64,000 bases of DNA from Chrysemys picta bellii (GCF_011386835.1 NC_088800.1:22682572-22746571); one strand, 5' to 3'; numbered from the stretch's first letter, positions 1-14,300 are shown. Program-made: numbers and translations. The notes: generated from the letters alone by a model not told the origin.

Positions 1-1600
1 GCCTCATCTTAATTAAAATTATTTATACAAAATAACTGCAACAATAGATATCAAATACTCTATAAAATCCTGCATATCCTGCCCTGGATGATTCAGAGGT
101 TACTTAAAACATGACCAAGTAAAAAGTGACACGTTTTCCCATATATTAACATTTATTAGTAGATAGAGTATTAACCATCATTTTGGTTCTCAGCATGTGA
201 TGCTGACAAAAATCAAATCAATGCTTTTACATCATCAGATATCACTTAATCCCCCAAATCTCCCATTCATTCAAAGGTTCTGTTCAGCATGAATCAGGAA
301 TGTAACATCACTTTTTCTTGATTGCTCTGTGGTCATCAGGGATCACATGGCCTGTGTGAAGGAGCCCCGAGGAGTGCATTACCAACTACTATATCATGAC
401 TATATTTAGTACAGTGATGTAAGAAAATAGGTTTGCTTTCTACTTTCAGATGTGCACAAACATCCCCTGAGTTAATGTGCCCTGTTGTACAGCTCCCCAA
501 AATGAGAATACTTAGAAATGAAAATGCTTCATGATGCTGGCACTGGTTTGCTTGTGGGTTAGGGTGCCTTGTTATACCAACTATATGTATGTGGAGGAAA
601 ACCAAAAATCAATAGACTGCTCTTTAATCTGTTGCTGTGGTGGTGCATCAATGCATTATAGAGAGCACAACAAACAATCATAATCGCTTGAGGGGGTTTT
701 ATTGCTGCCTGTGTTCACTGTAGCATGTGGATTCTGTCTTCATGCATTAGATTCTGAATTTTAAAACCAAAGTTGTTTAAACATCCCAAAATTCAAAGCA
801 AAAACACACCAATAAAGTCCCATGTCACTGAGATATTTAAAAATTCTAAACTTAGTCTCAGTCCAAACAGCAAGTTACAAATATTTATATTCAAAATGAG
901 GAAAATATCTCAGATGATAGGCTTGTGACCTAGCTAGCCTGCCCCTGGTGCTTTGCAATAAGAGTGACTAGAAAATTAGCAGCTGTGAATTTTTATTTAG
1001 TAGAGCACTAGTGTTTTGGACACCACAAAGCTACAGAATCACTCTGTTTGCAGAAGGGGGATTTAGAGTGTGCAGAATCATAAAATACTTTGCTTTTGCA
1101 CTTTGAATCCTGAAGAATCCCTAAAGCAATGTAGATAAACCTTCTAGGATGGAAGATGGCAACTGTTGAATGCAGCATAGCAACCTCACACAAGAGTTTA
1201 AGACTCAGGATTAAATACTATTGTTCTTCACATCAGCAAAGGACATTTAGGTGCAGTAGGCAGAATTTAGTAACCTAAACAGCAGTGTGGCCAGGACATA
1301 AGAGTTTTCTCTTTCCTCTTTCTGTGATGTGAGGAAAATTCCATAGTCATGATTTCTGTTTTACGTCTTTTCTGGAAAAACTACAATATTAGCAGCACAC
1401 TGTCCCCGTTCATTCTGCTGAGACACTGAAGAGTGCCACCTGCTCAGTTACTTATACTACAATATTAGCGCATACCTACTAGTTCATATAGATACAGAAC
1501 CACAAGCTTAAATTCATAACTTTGCTGGACACTAAAAGTCATGGACTGAATACACACACTAGATTTATGGCATATTACAGCAATCTGTAACCCACAAACA
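1..1600. other. AT-rich non-coding DNA, probably TMOD3 intron
   Basis: No exon, RNA gene or named repeat was recognised. Short ORFs here have no familiar protein signature. Because TMOD3 exons begin at 5383 and its N-terminal exons are missing, this is most likely intronic. Confidence 0.4.
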
Positions 1601-2347
1601 CAGGGGTGGGCAAACTGCAGCCCGTAGGCCACATTCAGCCTGCCAGCCGATTTAATCCAGCCCGTCAGCTCCTGCTGGGGAGCGGGGTCTGGGGCTCCAG
1701 CCGAGGGGCAGGGGCCGCTCCACATGTGCATGCCGAAACTCCGCATGGCTCCCGGAAGCAGTGGCATGTCCCCCCTCTGGCTCCTACGTTAAGGGGCAGC
1801 CAGGGGGCTCCGTGCGCTGCCCCCGCCCCAAGCACAGCTCTCGCAGCTCCCATTGACCGGGAGTTGCTGTCAATGGGAGCTGCGGAGGCGGTGTCTGCAG
1901 AGCCGCTTGGCCGCGCCTCTGCATAGGAGCCGAAGAGGAGACATGCCGCTGCTTCCGGGAACTGCTTGAGGTAAGCACCGCCCAGAGCCTGCCCCCCGAC
2001 CTCCTCCCGTGCCCCAGCCCTGATCCCCCTCCTGCCCTCTGAACCTCTTGATCCCAGCCTGGAGCAGCTTCCTGCACCCCAAACCCCTCATCCCAGGCCC
2101 CATCCCAGAGCCTGCACCCCCAGCCAGAGCCCTCCTCCTCCCCCCGCACCCCAGCCCCCTGCCCCAGCCTGGAGCCCCCTCCCGCACCCTGAACTCCTAA
2201 TTTCTGGCCCCACCCTAGACCCCGCACTCCCAGCCAGAGCCCTCACTCGCTTCTGCATCCCAACCTCAATTTTGTGAGCATTTATGGCCCGCCATACAAT
2301 TTCAATATCCAGATGTGGCCCTTGGGCCAAAAGTTTGCCCACCCCTG
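1601..2347. mobile_element. Non-autonomous hAT transposon (747 bp)
   Basis: The ends are inverted copies of CAGGGGTGGGCAAAC (left 1601-1615, right 2333-2347), the hAT terminal repeat seen repeatedly in reptile genomes. The interior is GC-rich with no transposase. The flanking 8-mers CACAAACA and CACTACCA match at 6 of 8 positions, consistent with an aged 8-bp hAT target duplication. It lies in the putative TMOD3 intron. Confidence 0.75.
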
Positions 2348-2516
2348 CACTACCAACTCCTCCTTCCCCAAACTGCTTTTTTCCTCCCCCTCCCCTTCCT
2401 CTTCTGCCTGTGACTGGTGGGAATAATGGGCCACTTAACACACATTTCAAGGGACCATTCAAGGTGAACTACTTCTGCTAAACAATCTGTTCCACCTTGT
2501 AGTTAGCAGTGATTAA

Positions 2517-2730
2517 GGGCTAGTCTACGCGCTTGAATGTGGCTTGTGTGGTCGCAGCAGAGCGAACTCTCTCCCAGCGCTCTTAAAAAAAAACCCACCT
2601 GCATCGGGGTGTAGTTACTAGCTACACTGGTGCTTTATAGCACTGAAACTTGCTGCGCTCAGGGGGGCGTTTTTTCACACCCCTGAGCGAGAAGGTTGCA
2701 GCGCTGTAAATTGCCAGTGTAGACAAGCCC
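2517..2730. mobile_element. Harbinger-like MITE (about 214 bp)
   Basis: Terminal inverted repeats are GGGCTAGTCTACGCG at the left and, read inward from the right, GGGCTTGTCTACACT. This matches the GGG-N-TGTCTACACT style of turtle Harbinger MITEs. The left flank is TAA and the right AAA, a near match to the 3-bp TWA target duplication. No coding capacity. Confidence 0.6.
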
Positions 2731-3180
2731 AAAGGTTAAGATTTTTTCAGTTATTTTTAGTAAAAGTCAGGGACAGGTCATGGCTCTGTGAATTTTTGTT
2801 TATTGCCTGTCCCTGACTTTCACTAAAAATACCGGGGGGGAGGAGGAGGAAGGAATGACAGCCCGAGGAGGGGACTGCCAACCCCACTGCGGGGGTGCAG
2901 GATGGGTATGAACAGCTCCTGCCAAAGTGGCAAGGAGGGGGCACACAGCCACTGCACTGGCTGAAGCTGTGGGGCGAGGGTGCACAGCCCAGCTCTGGCT
3001 GAAACTGTGGGGCAGGGGACAGGCAGGGGGGCACATGGCTCTGGCCTCCGGCCAAAGCCATGGGGACAGGGTGCACAGCCCCGGCATCGCTGCACCTGCT
3101 GACAGCTGAAGCCGAAGTCACGGAGGTCCAGTAAAGTCACAGAATCCATGTCCTCCATGACTAAATCGTGTCCTTAACCA
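2731..3180. repeat. GC-rich dispersed repeat with internal hairpin
   Basis: A roughly 29-bp inverted repeat (2751-2781 against 2802-2831, core GTCAGGGACAGG) forms a hairpin. GC-rich sequence follows, and the outer ends GGTTAAG (2734-2740) and CTTAACC (3173-3179) are mutually inverted. It abuts the MITE to its left. It may be a DNA transposon, but no family was recognised. ORFs here are low-complexity products of the GC-rich repeat. Confidence 0.35.
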
Positions 3181-5263
3181 TAAATAAGCGGTCCCACACA
3201 ATGAAACCCTCCTTTGGGCTGAAAGGAGGAGAATGGATGGTCAGAACTTGCCATATTCTACCAATATTAATTGCCCTCGTGTTTTTTCCATAATTGTTTC
3301 AGTAGTAAGGAAATATGCTCTTAAGTTTTAAAAGTAAAGTTATGTAAATTTTAGCGATATCTACTCTAGTACTAGTTTTTAATAATGATTTCAGGGTTGT
3401 TAGAAGGGGGAAAATGTCACTGAAGGCACGTAACAAATCACTATTCTGTTTTAAAGTATGTTTTTCCTTTTTCACTTAACTCCAGGAAATTAAATGAATG
3501 TCTATATTAAATAGTGGTGAGTCGAATTAGGCATATTAATGAGAGCTTTAGCCTCTGCAGCCTCAAATGTCATGTTCCCAAGGCTCTCCTTGCTTTTGGG
3601 GGGGTGTTTTTTCTTGCTCAGTGATCTGAAACTGATTCATTCAGTGAAAAACAACTCAGGCTTAACTTAAAGAATGAGCAGGTTTATTTGTTTTTGTTTG
3701 TTTTTTGGTAAAAGGTAAAAACAAACATCTCCAACATTTTAAGGAACATTTTGTTTTAACTCTGTGAAAGTATTAAGCTGTGTAACTGGCCTCTAGAGAT
3801 GTACAGTGACCATTAGTCTTTCCTGGCATATTTGTAGGTGGGAGCCAACTTTCTGACAGCCAAAAAAGGCTTTTAGTTATTATCTTAGCTAATACAAATG
3901 AAAGCTTCAAGTTGTAGGTAACTTTGTTCAGCACAATCCCAGCTTATTTTTCTTCTCTCTTGCTTTGTGAAAGACCCATGTATACAGGTGGGAATTGACT
4001 ATACTCTGCTGTTGACTGTACAAAGTAAACAAACTGAAAAAATGATTTCAGTCTCTAGTCTTTTTTGCAATTAGTCATTTTAGGTGTAACTTGAAATAGA
4101 AATTCCTTTTTTATTTAAAGTTGACTGCCTCTTTAAGCTTGAACTCTTAGCATACATTGTGCTTTTGCAACAATGGGGTATTCATCACTTACACGGTAAA
4201 GAAACTTTATGGCTGTTGCTAAGGAATATCAACTTTTGCTTACAATATCTGTTTGTGCCTAGCGGCCTAGTTTTCCAGGGAATTGAGCCTCCACAGCTCT
4301 CATTAACTTCATTTGGAGTTATGGGTACTCAGTGCTTCTGAAAAATCAAGCCCTAAATCTCTGAAGTCTGAAGTTTCTCCAAGATAAATGCTAGAATAAG
4401 AGTTGCTGCATTCTTTGATTTCTTAGATTGACTTGTCAACTACTGACATATGCAAAGTACTATGTGAACTACCCAGGGTACTATTTTTACTGCATGTCCT
4501 CTAAAAAATAACTTCTCCCATCTTCTGTCTGCAATAATTGAGAAACTTAGTGTGCTATCAGTAGTTGCTTATTCTAACTCCAGTGTATTTTCATTGACCC
4601 TGCTACCAGGCCTACCCAGTTTAGAAAAGAGCATCCTTGGGTATGAAAATATCTAACGAATTTAGTTTGCCTTTTCAGTTTCTTCAGATGCTATTCACGT
4701 ATGTTGCCCTTGGTTTGGACTGCTCAGGTAGGGGCTTTTTTCATTTTAAAGCCCTTACGCATTCTGCTTCTGATTTTGGGTGTATCACTAAAAATAAAAT
4801 AAATACATTTTAATCTGAAACTTCAGACAAAGTTTGGTATCTCTCCTACCTGATGAGTCTAAATTAAAACTCTTCCAGGTAGTGGTCTCTCCTGGAGCAG
4901 TTAGTGATATCAGTCACTGTAAATCCTGAAGCACTACTAGAGAAGTGCATGTAGAGAAAACTTAACGTAAATGGAAAACAAAATATTTAGCAAATATTTA
5001 TCTTGCTTTAAAAGATGAATATTGAGGGTTGGGATACCACATTACTTACAATGCGAGATCTTCATGCTTGTATTCCCATCATCGCACCCTCTTTCTCATC
5101 ACCACCTCTCCAAAACAAATTAGGCAGAAATGAATTCCAGCAGACTTGACAAAATCAGCCCCTTTGCCATTAGCATTGTTGGGTTTGGTGGGCTGATTTC
5201 AGTCTTCTAGCTAGTGACAGTTCATGCTTGTTTTTATAAGGCAGTAGTTCAGGCTGGAGAGCT

Positions 5264-5306
<43 letters not shown>

Positions 5307-5382
5307 GTAGTGAGGTGAGTAAAACTGAATAACCATATAATACAAAGGGATTTCAGACTCTTTATTTCTCCCCTACACACAG
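3181..5382. other. Intronic DNA upstream of the first TMOD3 exon seen
   Basis: AT-rich, with no recognised exon or repeat apart from a TG microsatellite near the right end. I looked for the preceding TMOD3 exon (residues ending just before GKIFIPK) and did not find it. Confidence 0.4.
5267..5303. repeat. (TG)n microsatellite
   Basis: About 18 uninterrupted TG dinucleotides, roughly 80 bp upstream of a TMOD3 exon. Likely length-polymorphic. Confidence 0.9.
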
Positions 5383-8300
5383 GGAAAATATTTATCCCCA
5401 AGCAGAAGCCTGTACAGTCTTTCATGGAAGAAAAAGTGTTTCTTGATCCAGAACTGGAGGAAGCTTTGACAAGTGCCACAGATACAGAACTGTGTGACCT
5501 TGCAGGTTAGTTTTTTAAAGCATGGATGTGTTTGTGCATATTCATAAAAGCCTGAGCCTCTGTAGTAAATATTACTGTATCTTTGTCACCTGAAACCTGG
5601 CAAAGACTGAAGGTCTTTACTGCTTCATGAAGTCTAGTTGTCTTAGAAACTGAACCATGTCATGTTACAGGTTGTTGGAGGTTTCTAGAAAAAGCATTGC
5701 ACAAATTATCTCCCCCCATACAAAATATTTCACCATTTTATTGTTTTGGGGTATGAAGAATTAAGAAATGGGTTAAGCAAGATCTCCCCCAAACTGGCAG
5801 CTTTTTTTGAGTAAATGTGTGCTACATCCCTTCCTCAAATGTGGGAACGTGGTGCTATATGCCTTGTAAAACTAGCTTTAGACTGACAAAGCAGCAAACA
5901 ATGTAATTATGTGCATCTGTTATATGTGAGTTGAACTGCACACTTGACTGTGGTGTATGATGTCTATTGGTGGGATTTTGATGGCTGTTTTGAAAAGGGG
6001 CAGGCCAAATAGAAGTAAGAAAGCTCTTAATGGCTTTAAATTATTAGAATTAGTAAGAAAATGGGAAACACTTTTCATTGAACAGCTGACATTTTCCAAC
6101 CAGATGCAATTATTAATCTCTCAAATATTCTTCAGCTTCTGAATTTAAACAGCAGGGAACACTAAAAATTCTTCTCTTACAGCTATCCTGGGAATGCACA
6201 ACTTGATAACAAACACTCAGTTCTGTGACATAGTAGGAAGTAGTAATGGTGTCAGCAATGAAAGCTTCACAGGTGAGTATTTATAGTCAAGATCTAAATA
6301 AAAACCTGTGTGCAATCCCAAGTATTCAGTCATTTGGCTACTGCAGCATAAGCTATGTAATACGTTACGCTTATATTCTTGATACAGAAAAAGCATTTCA
6401 TTTCCAAGTAAGCTTGTACATAAAATATTAAATTGTTAGATGAGCTGTGGAAGGGTAGAAATTAATAAAAAGAGATAAAATATTCTCACCTTTTGTAAAA
6501 GTGGAATGAATGAACATGTATTTTATTTGTGACTGAGTCTGGGTTTTAATATTTTCTTTTGTAATCCAATTCCTATCTGTTTTTCAAAAAACTGTTGTGG
6601 ATATGACGCAAGGACTTATTTAAAAAAAAAAAAAGTTCCCGTGTGAAAGTATGGCCAAAAGAGGACAGCGTGGTGTGATGTTGCTTGGTTTTTGGCAGGA
6701 TGGGTAGAGGATAAAATTTTTTGGCAGATGACTAGTTGACTAGATGTAATAACTAGTATGTGTACCGTTTATTACACTTAATGTGTCCGATTCATGTTCC
6801 TTGTCTTACATTTCAGACATAGTAAAAGGTGAAAGGACGATACCATTTTTAGATGAACCACCAAATCCCACACACGTAGAGGAGAGTTTGCAAAGGATTA
6901 AAGATAATGACTCTCGTCTTGTTGAAGTTAATTTGAACAATATAAAGGTAATTGTTGGGAGGCTACAATAACTGCATTGTTTTTCTCACCTAAAAATAAC
7001 TTTTCAATGTGACTTTTATAGGTACATAGATTCCAAGGCCATTGTGATCAGCTTGACTGACCTGTGTAACACAAGCCATAGGGCTTCCCCCAAATAATTT
7101 CTTTTGATCTAGAGCAGTGGTCCACCAACAGGTCGATCGCAATCGACTGGTCGATCCTGGAGCCTCTGCTAGTCGATCGTGATCGCTGGCTGCTAAAAGT
7201 CTGGCAGCGCAGTGGGGCTCAGGCAGGCTGCCTGCCTGCCCTGGCCCCACGCCACTCCCGGAAGCAGTTACCTGCTGGCATGTCTCTGCCCCCAGCACCG
7301 TCCACGTAGCTCCCATTGGCTGGGAAACGGCCAATGGGAGCTGCAGGGGTGGTGCGGGCAGTGCACGGAGACCTGCTGCCACCCCACCCCCCCCAGGGCC
7401 CGCAGAGACATGCCAGCAGCCAGCCACTTCCGGGAGTGGCATGGGGCCAGGGCAGGCAGGCAGCCTGCCTGAGCCCTGCTGCGCTGCTGTCCGGGAGCCG
7501 CCTGTGGTAAGTGCCTCCCAGCCGGAGCCTGCACCTCTCATCCCAGCCTGGAGCCCACTCCTGCACCCAAACTCCCTCCCAGAGCTTTCACCCTTCACTC
7601 CTGCACCCCAACCCCAGCCCGGAGCCCCCTCCCACACTCTGAACCCCTCAACCGCAGCCCAGAGCTTTCAGGCCCTCCTGCACCCCAACCCTCTGTCCCA
7701 GCCCAGTGAAAGTGAGTGAGGGTTGGGGAGAGCAAGCAACAGAGGGAGGGGGGAATGGAGTGAGCGGGGCAGGGCCTCGGGGAAAGGGCAGGGTAGATCC
7801 TGGGTTGATCTTAAATTCAAAAAGTGATCTTGTGCGTAAAAAGATTGGAGACCACTGATCTAGAGCATCTCTCTAAAAATAAATAATCCAATCTTTGTCT
7901 TGAGTTGTGTACTTCTAAAACTGTCTTTGATAGGCTAATTTGTAAATGCAGCAACTTTTCCAATAAACGTGTGGTGGAAGGGGGAGGGATAGCTCAGTGG
8001 TTTGAGCATTGGCCTGCTAAACCCAGGGTTATGAGTTCAATCCTTGAGGGGGCCATTTAGGGAACTGGAGTAAAAATCTGTCTGGGGATTGGTCCTGCTT
8101 TGAGCAGGGGTTGGACTAGATGACCTCTGGAGGTCCCTTCCAACCCTGATATTCTATGAGTATGTGATCTCAAATCAGAAACTTTTTAATTATTTTTTTT
8201 ATTTAATTCTGTTCATGGAGGAGTGTTATCAATTATGGTTATTAGAAACAGAGTAATGTTTGTATATAGAATCTTACTGTGTTGTCATAGAAAAGATGCT

Positions 8301-11300
8301 GGTGGTAGTTTTGGTTATTTCTAGTCATAAATGTGGCTGTCAAACTTTTAAAGAAGATTAAAATAGAATCGTTTTTTTTTTTCACTTGTACAGATAAATC
8401 AGAACAGAATCATAACATTTTTGGCGAGCAATAAATAACCGAGGTTTCTTATTGCTTCCACTAAGAGCAGAAAATTGGATGAGGGAATTTTGTACACTAT
8501 ATCAGACAGAACCCCCTGGCATTATATACACCTGTAAAATGTACAAATGTATTGTACACAAAATGAGTTGCAAATTTCTTAGCAGTGTCAGACCAAAATC
8601 ATTCCATTCAGTTTTAGTACACCAAACCATACTTCTAACTCTAAATTAGCAGTTGTTCCTGAATTAGTATAACAGAACAGAGCTAACTACACTTCAGTAA
8701 TTGGATCTATTTAGTGTTCAGAAGTAATTTCCATTTATTAATTCCATTTTCTCATTAGTGTTTCTCAGATTGTGAAATATGAAGAATTTAATGATACTGA
8801 TTAATTATGCAGACAGACGTAGTAGAATATTCAATTTGTACACTTTTTCTTGTTCTGGTAGCTTTTACAGATCAAGGTATTCTAGTCTAATTCTAATGTG
8901 GTACTGGCTTGAGTACAGTAAAGATAGCGTATAGGTGATTTTAAAAGCCAAAGAGTCGAGCATATGATTTTTGCCCTTCATCCACATCCAGTCCTGTGCT
9001 GTGGGACTTGGTTATTGATACCAGTAAGGGAGAACTGGTAGCCCGGTATATTTCTCTGTAGAAAGATGATGATAATGGGGAGGAGCTGAGTAGAAAAAAT
9101 TCATTGTAATGGATATAATGTAATATACAAAACATGTATATTTATTTTTAATTCAAGAACATCCCAATTCCAACATTGAAAGAATTTGCTAAGGCTTTGG
9201 AAACCAACACCCATGTGAAGAGTTTCAGCCTTGCAGCCACTCGAAGCAATGACCCTGTTGCTGTTGTAAGTAGGCTCCTTTTGTGGGTTGGGAAGTGGGG
9301 TTGATTTGAACTGAAAGCTGTTTAAACATCCTGGTAATCTAGAGGATGAAAACAATTTTTTCTCCTTACACCCTGAAGTTAAAGAAGCTTTCTGAAAGCA
9401 CCTACTAGAGACCCAAGGTGGGTGAGATAATATATTTTATTGGACCAACTTCTCCAGTAAAAGATACTGCCTCACCCACCTTCTCTCTCTGAAATCCTGG
9501 GACTGACACGGCTACAGCAACGCTGCGTTAAAACTACTAGGTGAATGGAAGTGGTTCTTCAACTCTTTCATTCTAGACCACTTTGTGAGAGAGCCTCATG
9601 CGGACCTTCTCCCCTCCCAACAACCAGTCCACCACTGCTTAGTTGTCAGTTTCATTCCCTGGACCTGTGGTGTATGCAGGCCTCAGTTTGAAGAACCATT
9701 GTGTTAAGATGTCACAGTTCAGGGCAGCTACACCTGTATTCCTCCTCTTTGGTCCAGCAAAAGGCTCCACTCTAGGCTTCAGGCTCCCCTGGCTGTCATC
9801 TCTTTTGAGAGGAGACACACATTGTACTCCTTTTTAACCGGAGTATTTCCAAGCTGCGTATACATCTGACTATACTGGGATATCCCAGCAAGGGACTCTG
9901 GCTAAGCAAGACTGCTTACTTTCTCTTCAGGGACTAATAACAGTAATTTCCCACAGTTAGAAGGTACCATACAGCACTTCCAATGCAAGCCTATTTTATC
10001 CTTAAGGTAAAAGCACTACAGAGAAAACGTATTAAAAACAAATAAAGAATCTACACGCATGCTAATAAGCTTACCAAGATCACCCCTTCCAACATGGACT
10101 ATTGCAGGAGCAGTCCTTCAGAACCTCACCCAAGTGGTTTCCTTGTGGTTTCAACATTCATCACGGCTTCAACTCAGAACAAGCACACAGTCTTATGGGG
10201 CCTCAGTAGGACCAGTCCTTCCAACTCTTCACTAAGGATTTGGGACCCCCATGGGCCAGCAGTCCTGTCCATTTGCTGGATCAGGAAGAAGGCCTGTCCA
10301 TGCTACTTGTCCAAAAAAACATTTATTTTCTGTCTGGTCCCGGGAGAATCCAGTTTGAACTAGTATATGCCTACTTCTGGGGGGAGGTGGCTTCCAAGGG
10401 CTGATAACTGGAGGAATTACATTAGCATCCCCCTCTTCCTAGAGGACTTGCATACAATGCCACAATAACACATACACAACTGCATTTTTAATACAATGTA
10501 CCCTTAATGTCCTAATTCACTACGGTTTAACTTAATGTAATAAAATGTTTTGACCCTATTGAAATTCTGTTTCAATTTTTTCTACTTGAAATTTTGTCAA
10601 AATAAATGCATTCCTGTGGAAAGTTTAATTTTGACAAAATGGCATTTTCTAGCCAGTTCTAATTTACATGTATTTTATTGGGTATTGGTGACTAAAAGCA
10701 GGTCTCTTGTATTTTATATGATCAATTGGGCAGAGATTATTAGTATTTTGGAAATCAAATCTCCTGGCTCTACATCACTCAAATCTAATTCACCTGCTAG
10801 CAAACAAGAAGTCAGTTATTTTTTAATTTTTAGCATTTTGTGCTGTGAAGGGTTTTCTGCAAAGGCTTATAATGTGGATTTGGGCCAATGTGCTAATTAG
10901 AGACAATTTATATTCTGTGAAGGTTTTTAGTTTGCAACAAGTGTAAGATGCCGGCTCTTTCCTGATTGTGTACTATACAAATGAACTTGTTTGCATTGGA
11001 AAAGGGTGATTAAAGATTCTCTCCCCAGTCTCAAATGAACGATAAAAGGCTGTGAAATTACATTAAGAACCTATAAAGTGTTGCCGATTTTGGGCCATGT
11101 CCACAGATGGTGTAAATTGGTATAGCTCCAGCTGGTCCTGTATGTTACGTTTACTGTAGTACAATTTGCTATTTAGTTTTCATTACTTTTTCCTGCTTTT
11201 CAAGGCTTTTGCAGATATGCTGAGAGTGAACAAAAAATTGAAAAGTCTAAATATAGAATCAAATTTCATCACTGGGGTTGGCATTATGGCACTGATTGAT

Positions 11301-14300
11301 GCATTAAAAGAGAATGAAACCCTGGCAGAGATCAGAATCGATAACCAGGTAAGTGAAGCTATAATAGGATTATAGCTGAATTACTTGTGCTCTCACTCTA
11401 TTTACTTTAACTGACCCACCTTGGAGAAAACAGCTGCTGATTCATGACATTTTCAAAAATATTTTAATTAAAAACAAAACAGTTTTTTGTACCTATGTAC
11501 ATGTTAGTCTCTTCCTATGCTTTCCTCTACCGGACACTTCTATCCATCGAAGAAGGCAGAGTAAATACCTCTTGGGAAACAACGGGCTGCTTGTTTCATC
11601 ACTTTATCCATTAATTTTTATCATTCAAATTGTTTCCCTAGCAAGCAGTGGGGATATTGAAAATGAAGAATTAGGATTTAAAATATAGCAGGAAGAGATG
11701 AACCCATGAAAAATAAATGTTCTATTTCTATGTAGTTTATATGGTGATTAAGGATGGGGGAAGAGAAAAATAGTATGTATACATTAATTTATGTACAATA
11801 TTTTAAAAACCTTAACTGTCTGGTGGAGATCACAGCTGGCTAGGTGGAAATCCTCCTGACCACCCAAAATAAAAAGATTAAAGGGAGGGGGGGAGGAAAT
11901 CAGCAATATTTAAAGTAGCTGAGAGATGCCTTTAAAACACAGGATGAAATGGAAGAAGGCTGGGCTGGACAGGCATTATCATGTCACACAGCTTCCCTCT
12001 CTACCTTCAAGTGGGGTGGGTCAGGATACTTTAGAGAGCCATCCTACTGCACAGGATGTAGAGCGCACGGGTCAAAGCCTGTTTTTAACATGTGTTAGCT
12101 CAGCTGGTCAGGGTGAACACTAGGGGGAGGGGAGAGGAAATCTATGGTTCACTCTGACCAGCTAAGACATATTAAAATACAACATGCCACGTCTATCCTA
12201 GGGTTTTTTAATGTTTGCTAACGTGTTTTAAAACCAGACCTTCTTATCCTCGTCTATAGAGATCCTCAGATGTCAGAGCAAGAGATGGGGCTTATTCCCG
12301 TTCTGAGGGAGAATTCCCAAGGGACTCTTAAGCCTCTCCAAAACGGGTTACCCGAGGAGGTTCTGGAATCCCTGTCATTTGAGGTTTTTTAAGAACAGGT
12401 TAGACAAGCTCCTGTCAGGGATGGTCTGTGTATGGCAGGGGCATTGGACTAGTTGACCTGTTGAGGTCCCTTCCAGCCCTACATTTCTATGATTTCTATA
12501 TAGTTTTATAGTTTTATTCATTTAAGAATAGACTTCCCTTTTGGGTAACTGCTGGGCTTGACATTCTCAAATGAGGAGCATGGAAAATTTAGGTTAACTG
12601 CCCTGTAGATTCCATTGCTTGGAATAAAAAGAACGAAATATTCTTAAATATTCAGTTTAAGATGCTGCTGATGTACTTTAAAATGAGTAAACTAGCTTGT
12701 TTAACTAATAAGCAATATAAAGACTTTAACTGTAGAGTATATTCTGCAGTTTCTGTGTGAAAAGAGTTTTAGCCCACAACGGTCCATGTACCTAGGCACT
12801 CTTGTAATTGAAACATGTTACTACAACAGAAAAACATAATTTGATATGTGCGACCTCTTTTTTGCATCTTAATGGAAGTATTCAGTCTTTTTTGCTTCTT
12901 AAAATTTTGTTGACGTACTTTCTTGCCAGATTCACTTAGTGTTCTAACTAAACACTGAGAGATTCTGGTTATTTCACAGAATTTGTTAAACAACTGATTG
13001 CTCTTACTCTGTGGTGGCAGAGGGGGAAAACTTGCTTTTAATGGGTGAGTCTACATAAACCCCTTTAACTGAACTCTCATGCTAGGTTGAGTAATTTTTT
13101 TTCTGCTCCATTTTACCTTTATAATGTTAGTCTAGCAGGTCCAGAAATATGTCTCTAGCTACTAGAATCTTACTAGATGCTACAGACTTGAAAGCCCCAG
13201 AATGCTACCCAGTTTGCTGTGCTCCAGGATGCACAGTACCTTTTAGGAAACCCAAGAGTGTGGAGAAACTTGCAAGAGTGGCATCGTTAGGGCCAGCAGA
13301 TAGGCCTCAGACAATAAAATACAGAGGGAGCCAACAATTGGAAGGAGAAGAAAGGCGAATAACTAACTGAGGGGTATGAGGATGGGGAGCTTCATAAGTT
13401 TGATTTAAAATTCAAATAGGTATCCACTTGAAATTGGTGCCAAGTTAATTTGGTGATTGGTACTTAAAATAGAGAGAGACCAGTAGTCTGAACTTATCAT
13501 GTCTTTCAAATCAGTAGATGTGAAGAGGACTACTTGTCACCTAAGTATACTAAAAATATTCTAGGTTTTTGTAGGAAATGAATATGAATATATTGAAGTT
13601 GTAATGTTTGTTAACAGAGGCAACAGTTGGGAACACCTGTAGAAATGGAAATTGCCAAAATGCTTGAGGAGAACACAAATATCCTTAAATTTGGATACCA
13701 TTTCACACAACAAGGACCGCGAACCAGGGCAGCTGCAGCTATCACAAAAAATAATGATTTGGGTAAGACCTCTCTGGTAGACTGTTGAATGAACTAATGG
13801 CACAGATAGTGTTTTTTCTTTGTGTTTTAATTATGACATGCCCCTGATACACACATAACTCTATTCCAGTTTTCTCCTTTACTTTGAGTCCTACTCTCCT
13901 ACTTTTTTTCCTCTCTTAATTTCCCCCTTTTATTCAGTTTTCACAGGCTCCCAAACTAGAGTCCAGAATTCTTCAGTATTCTCTAAAACTAGAAAAAATA
14001 AGAATTCCAGACAAGACATATGCAGAACATGCCTTATAGTTTCATATACATTTGGCTTTGCCCTGGATAAGATTCAGTATTTCTTTAAAGGATACATTGA
14101 AATTACTAATTTTTAAAAAAAATCAACTTTTCTTGTCTCTTCTGGAAGGTGTTAGCACCTGGATTCCAAAAGGATGAAGAGTACTTCTATTGGTGGCTTT
14201 GTTATGACATGCAAAATAGGAAAAATGAACAAGAACCCTGTTACTTGATCATCCAAACCCATTGACTTGGGATAGTGGATAGTTGCCTAATTTCAAGTAA

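Noticed and set aside
1784..2462. Several long overlapping minus-strand ORFs with Gly/Arg/Pro-rich products
   Set aside because: They lie entirely inside a GC-rich hAT element (1601-2347) and occur in several frames at once, as expected from stop-poor GC-rich sequence.
5267..5303. TG repeat as a CRISPR-like or regulatory array
   Set aside because: Simple dinucleotide microsatellite in an intron of an animal gene.
6246..6431. A 61-codon ORF reading through a TMOD3 exon end
   Set aside because: Different frame from the tropomodulin reading; the exon ends at the GT donor at 6273.
6990..7719. A 215-codon minus-strand ORF and its + strand shadows
   Set aside because: Covered by the non-autonomous hAT element 7115-7857; repetitive low-complexity products with no domain.
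7990..8045. tRNA-like A and B boxes as a functional tRNA gene
   Set aside because: The sequence continues into a CR1-like SINE tail and no complete cloverleaf acceptor stem could be formed; it is a SINE.
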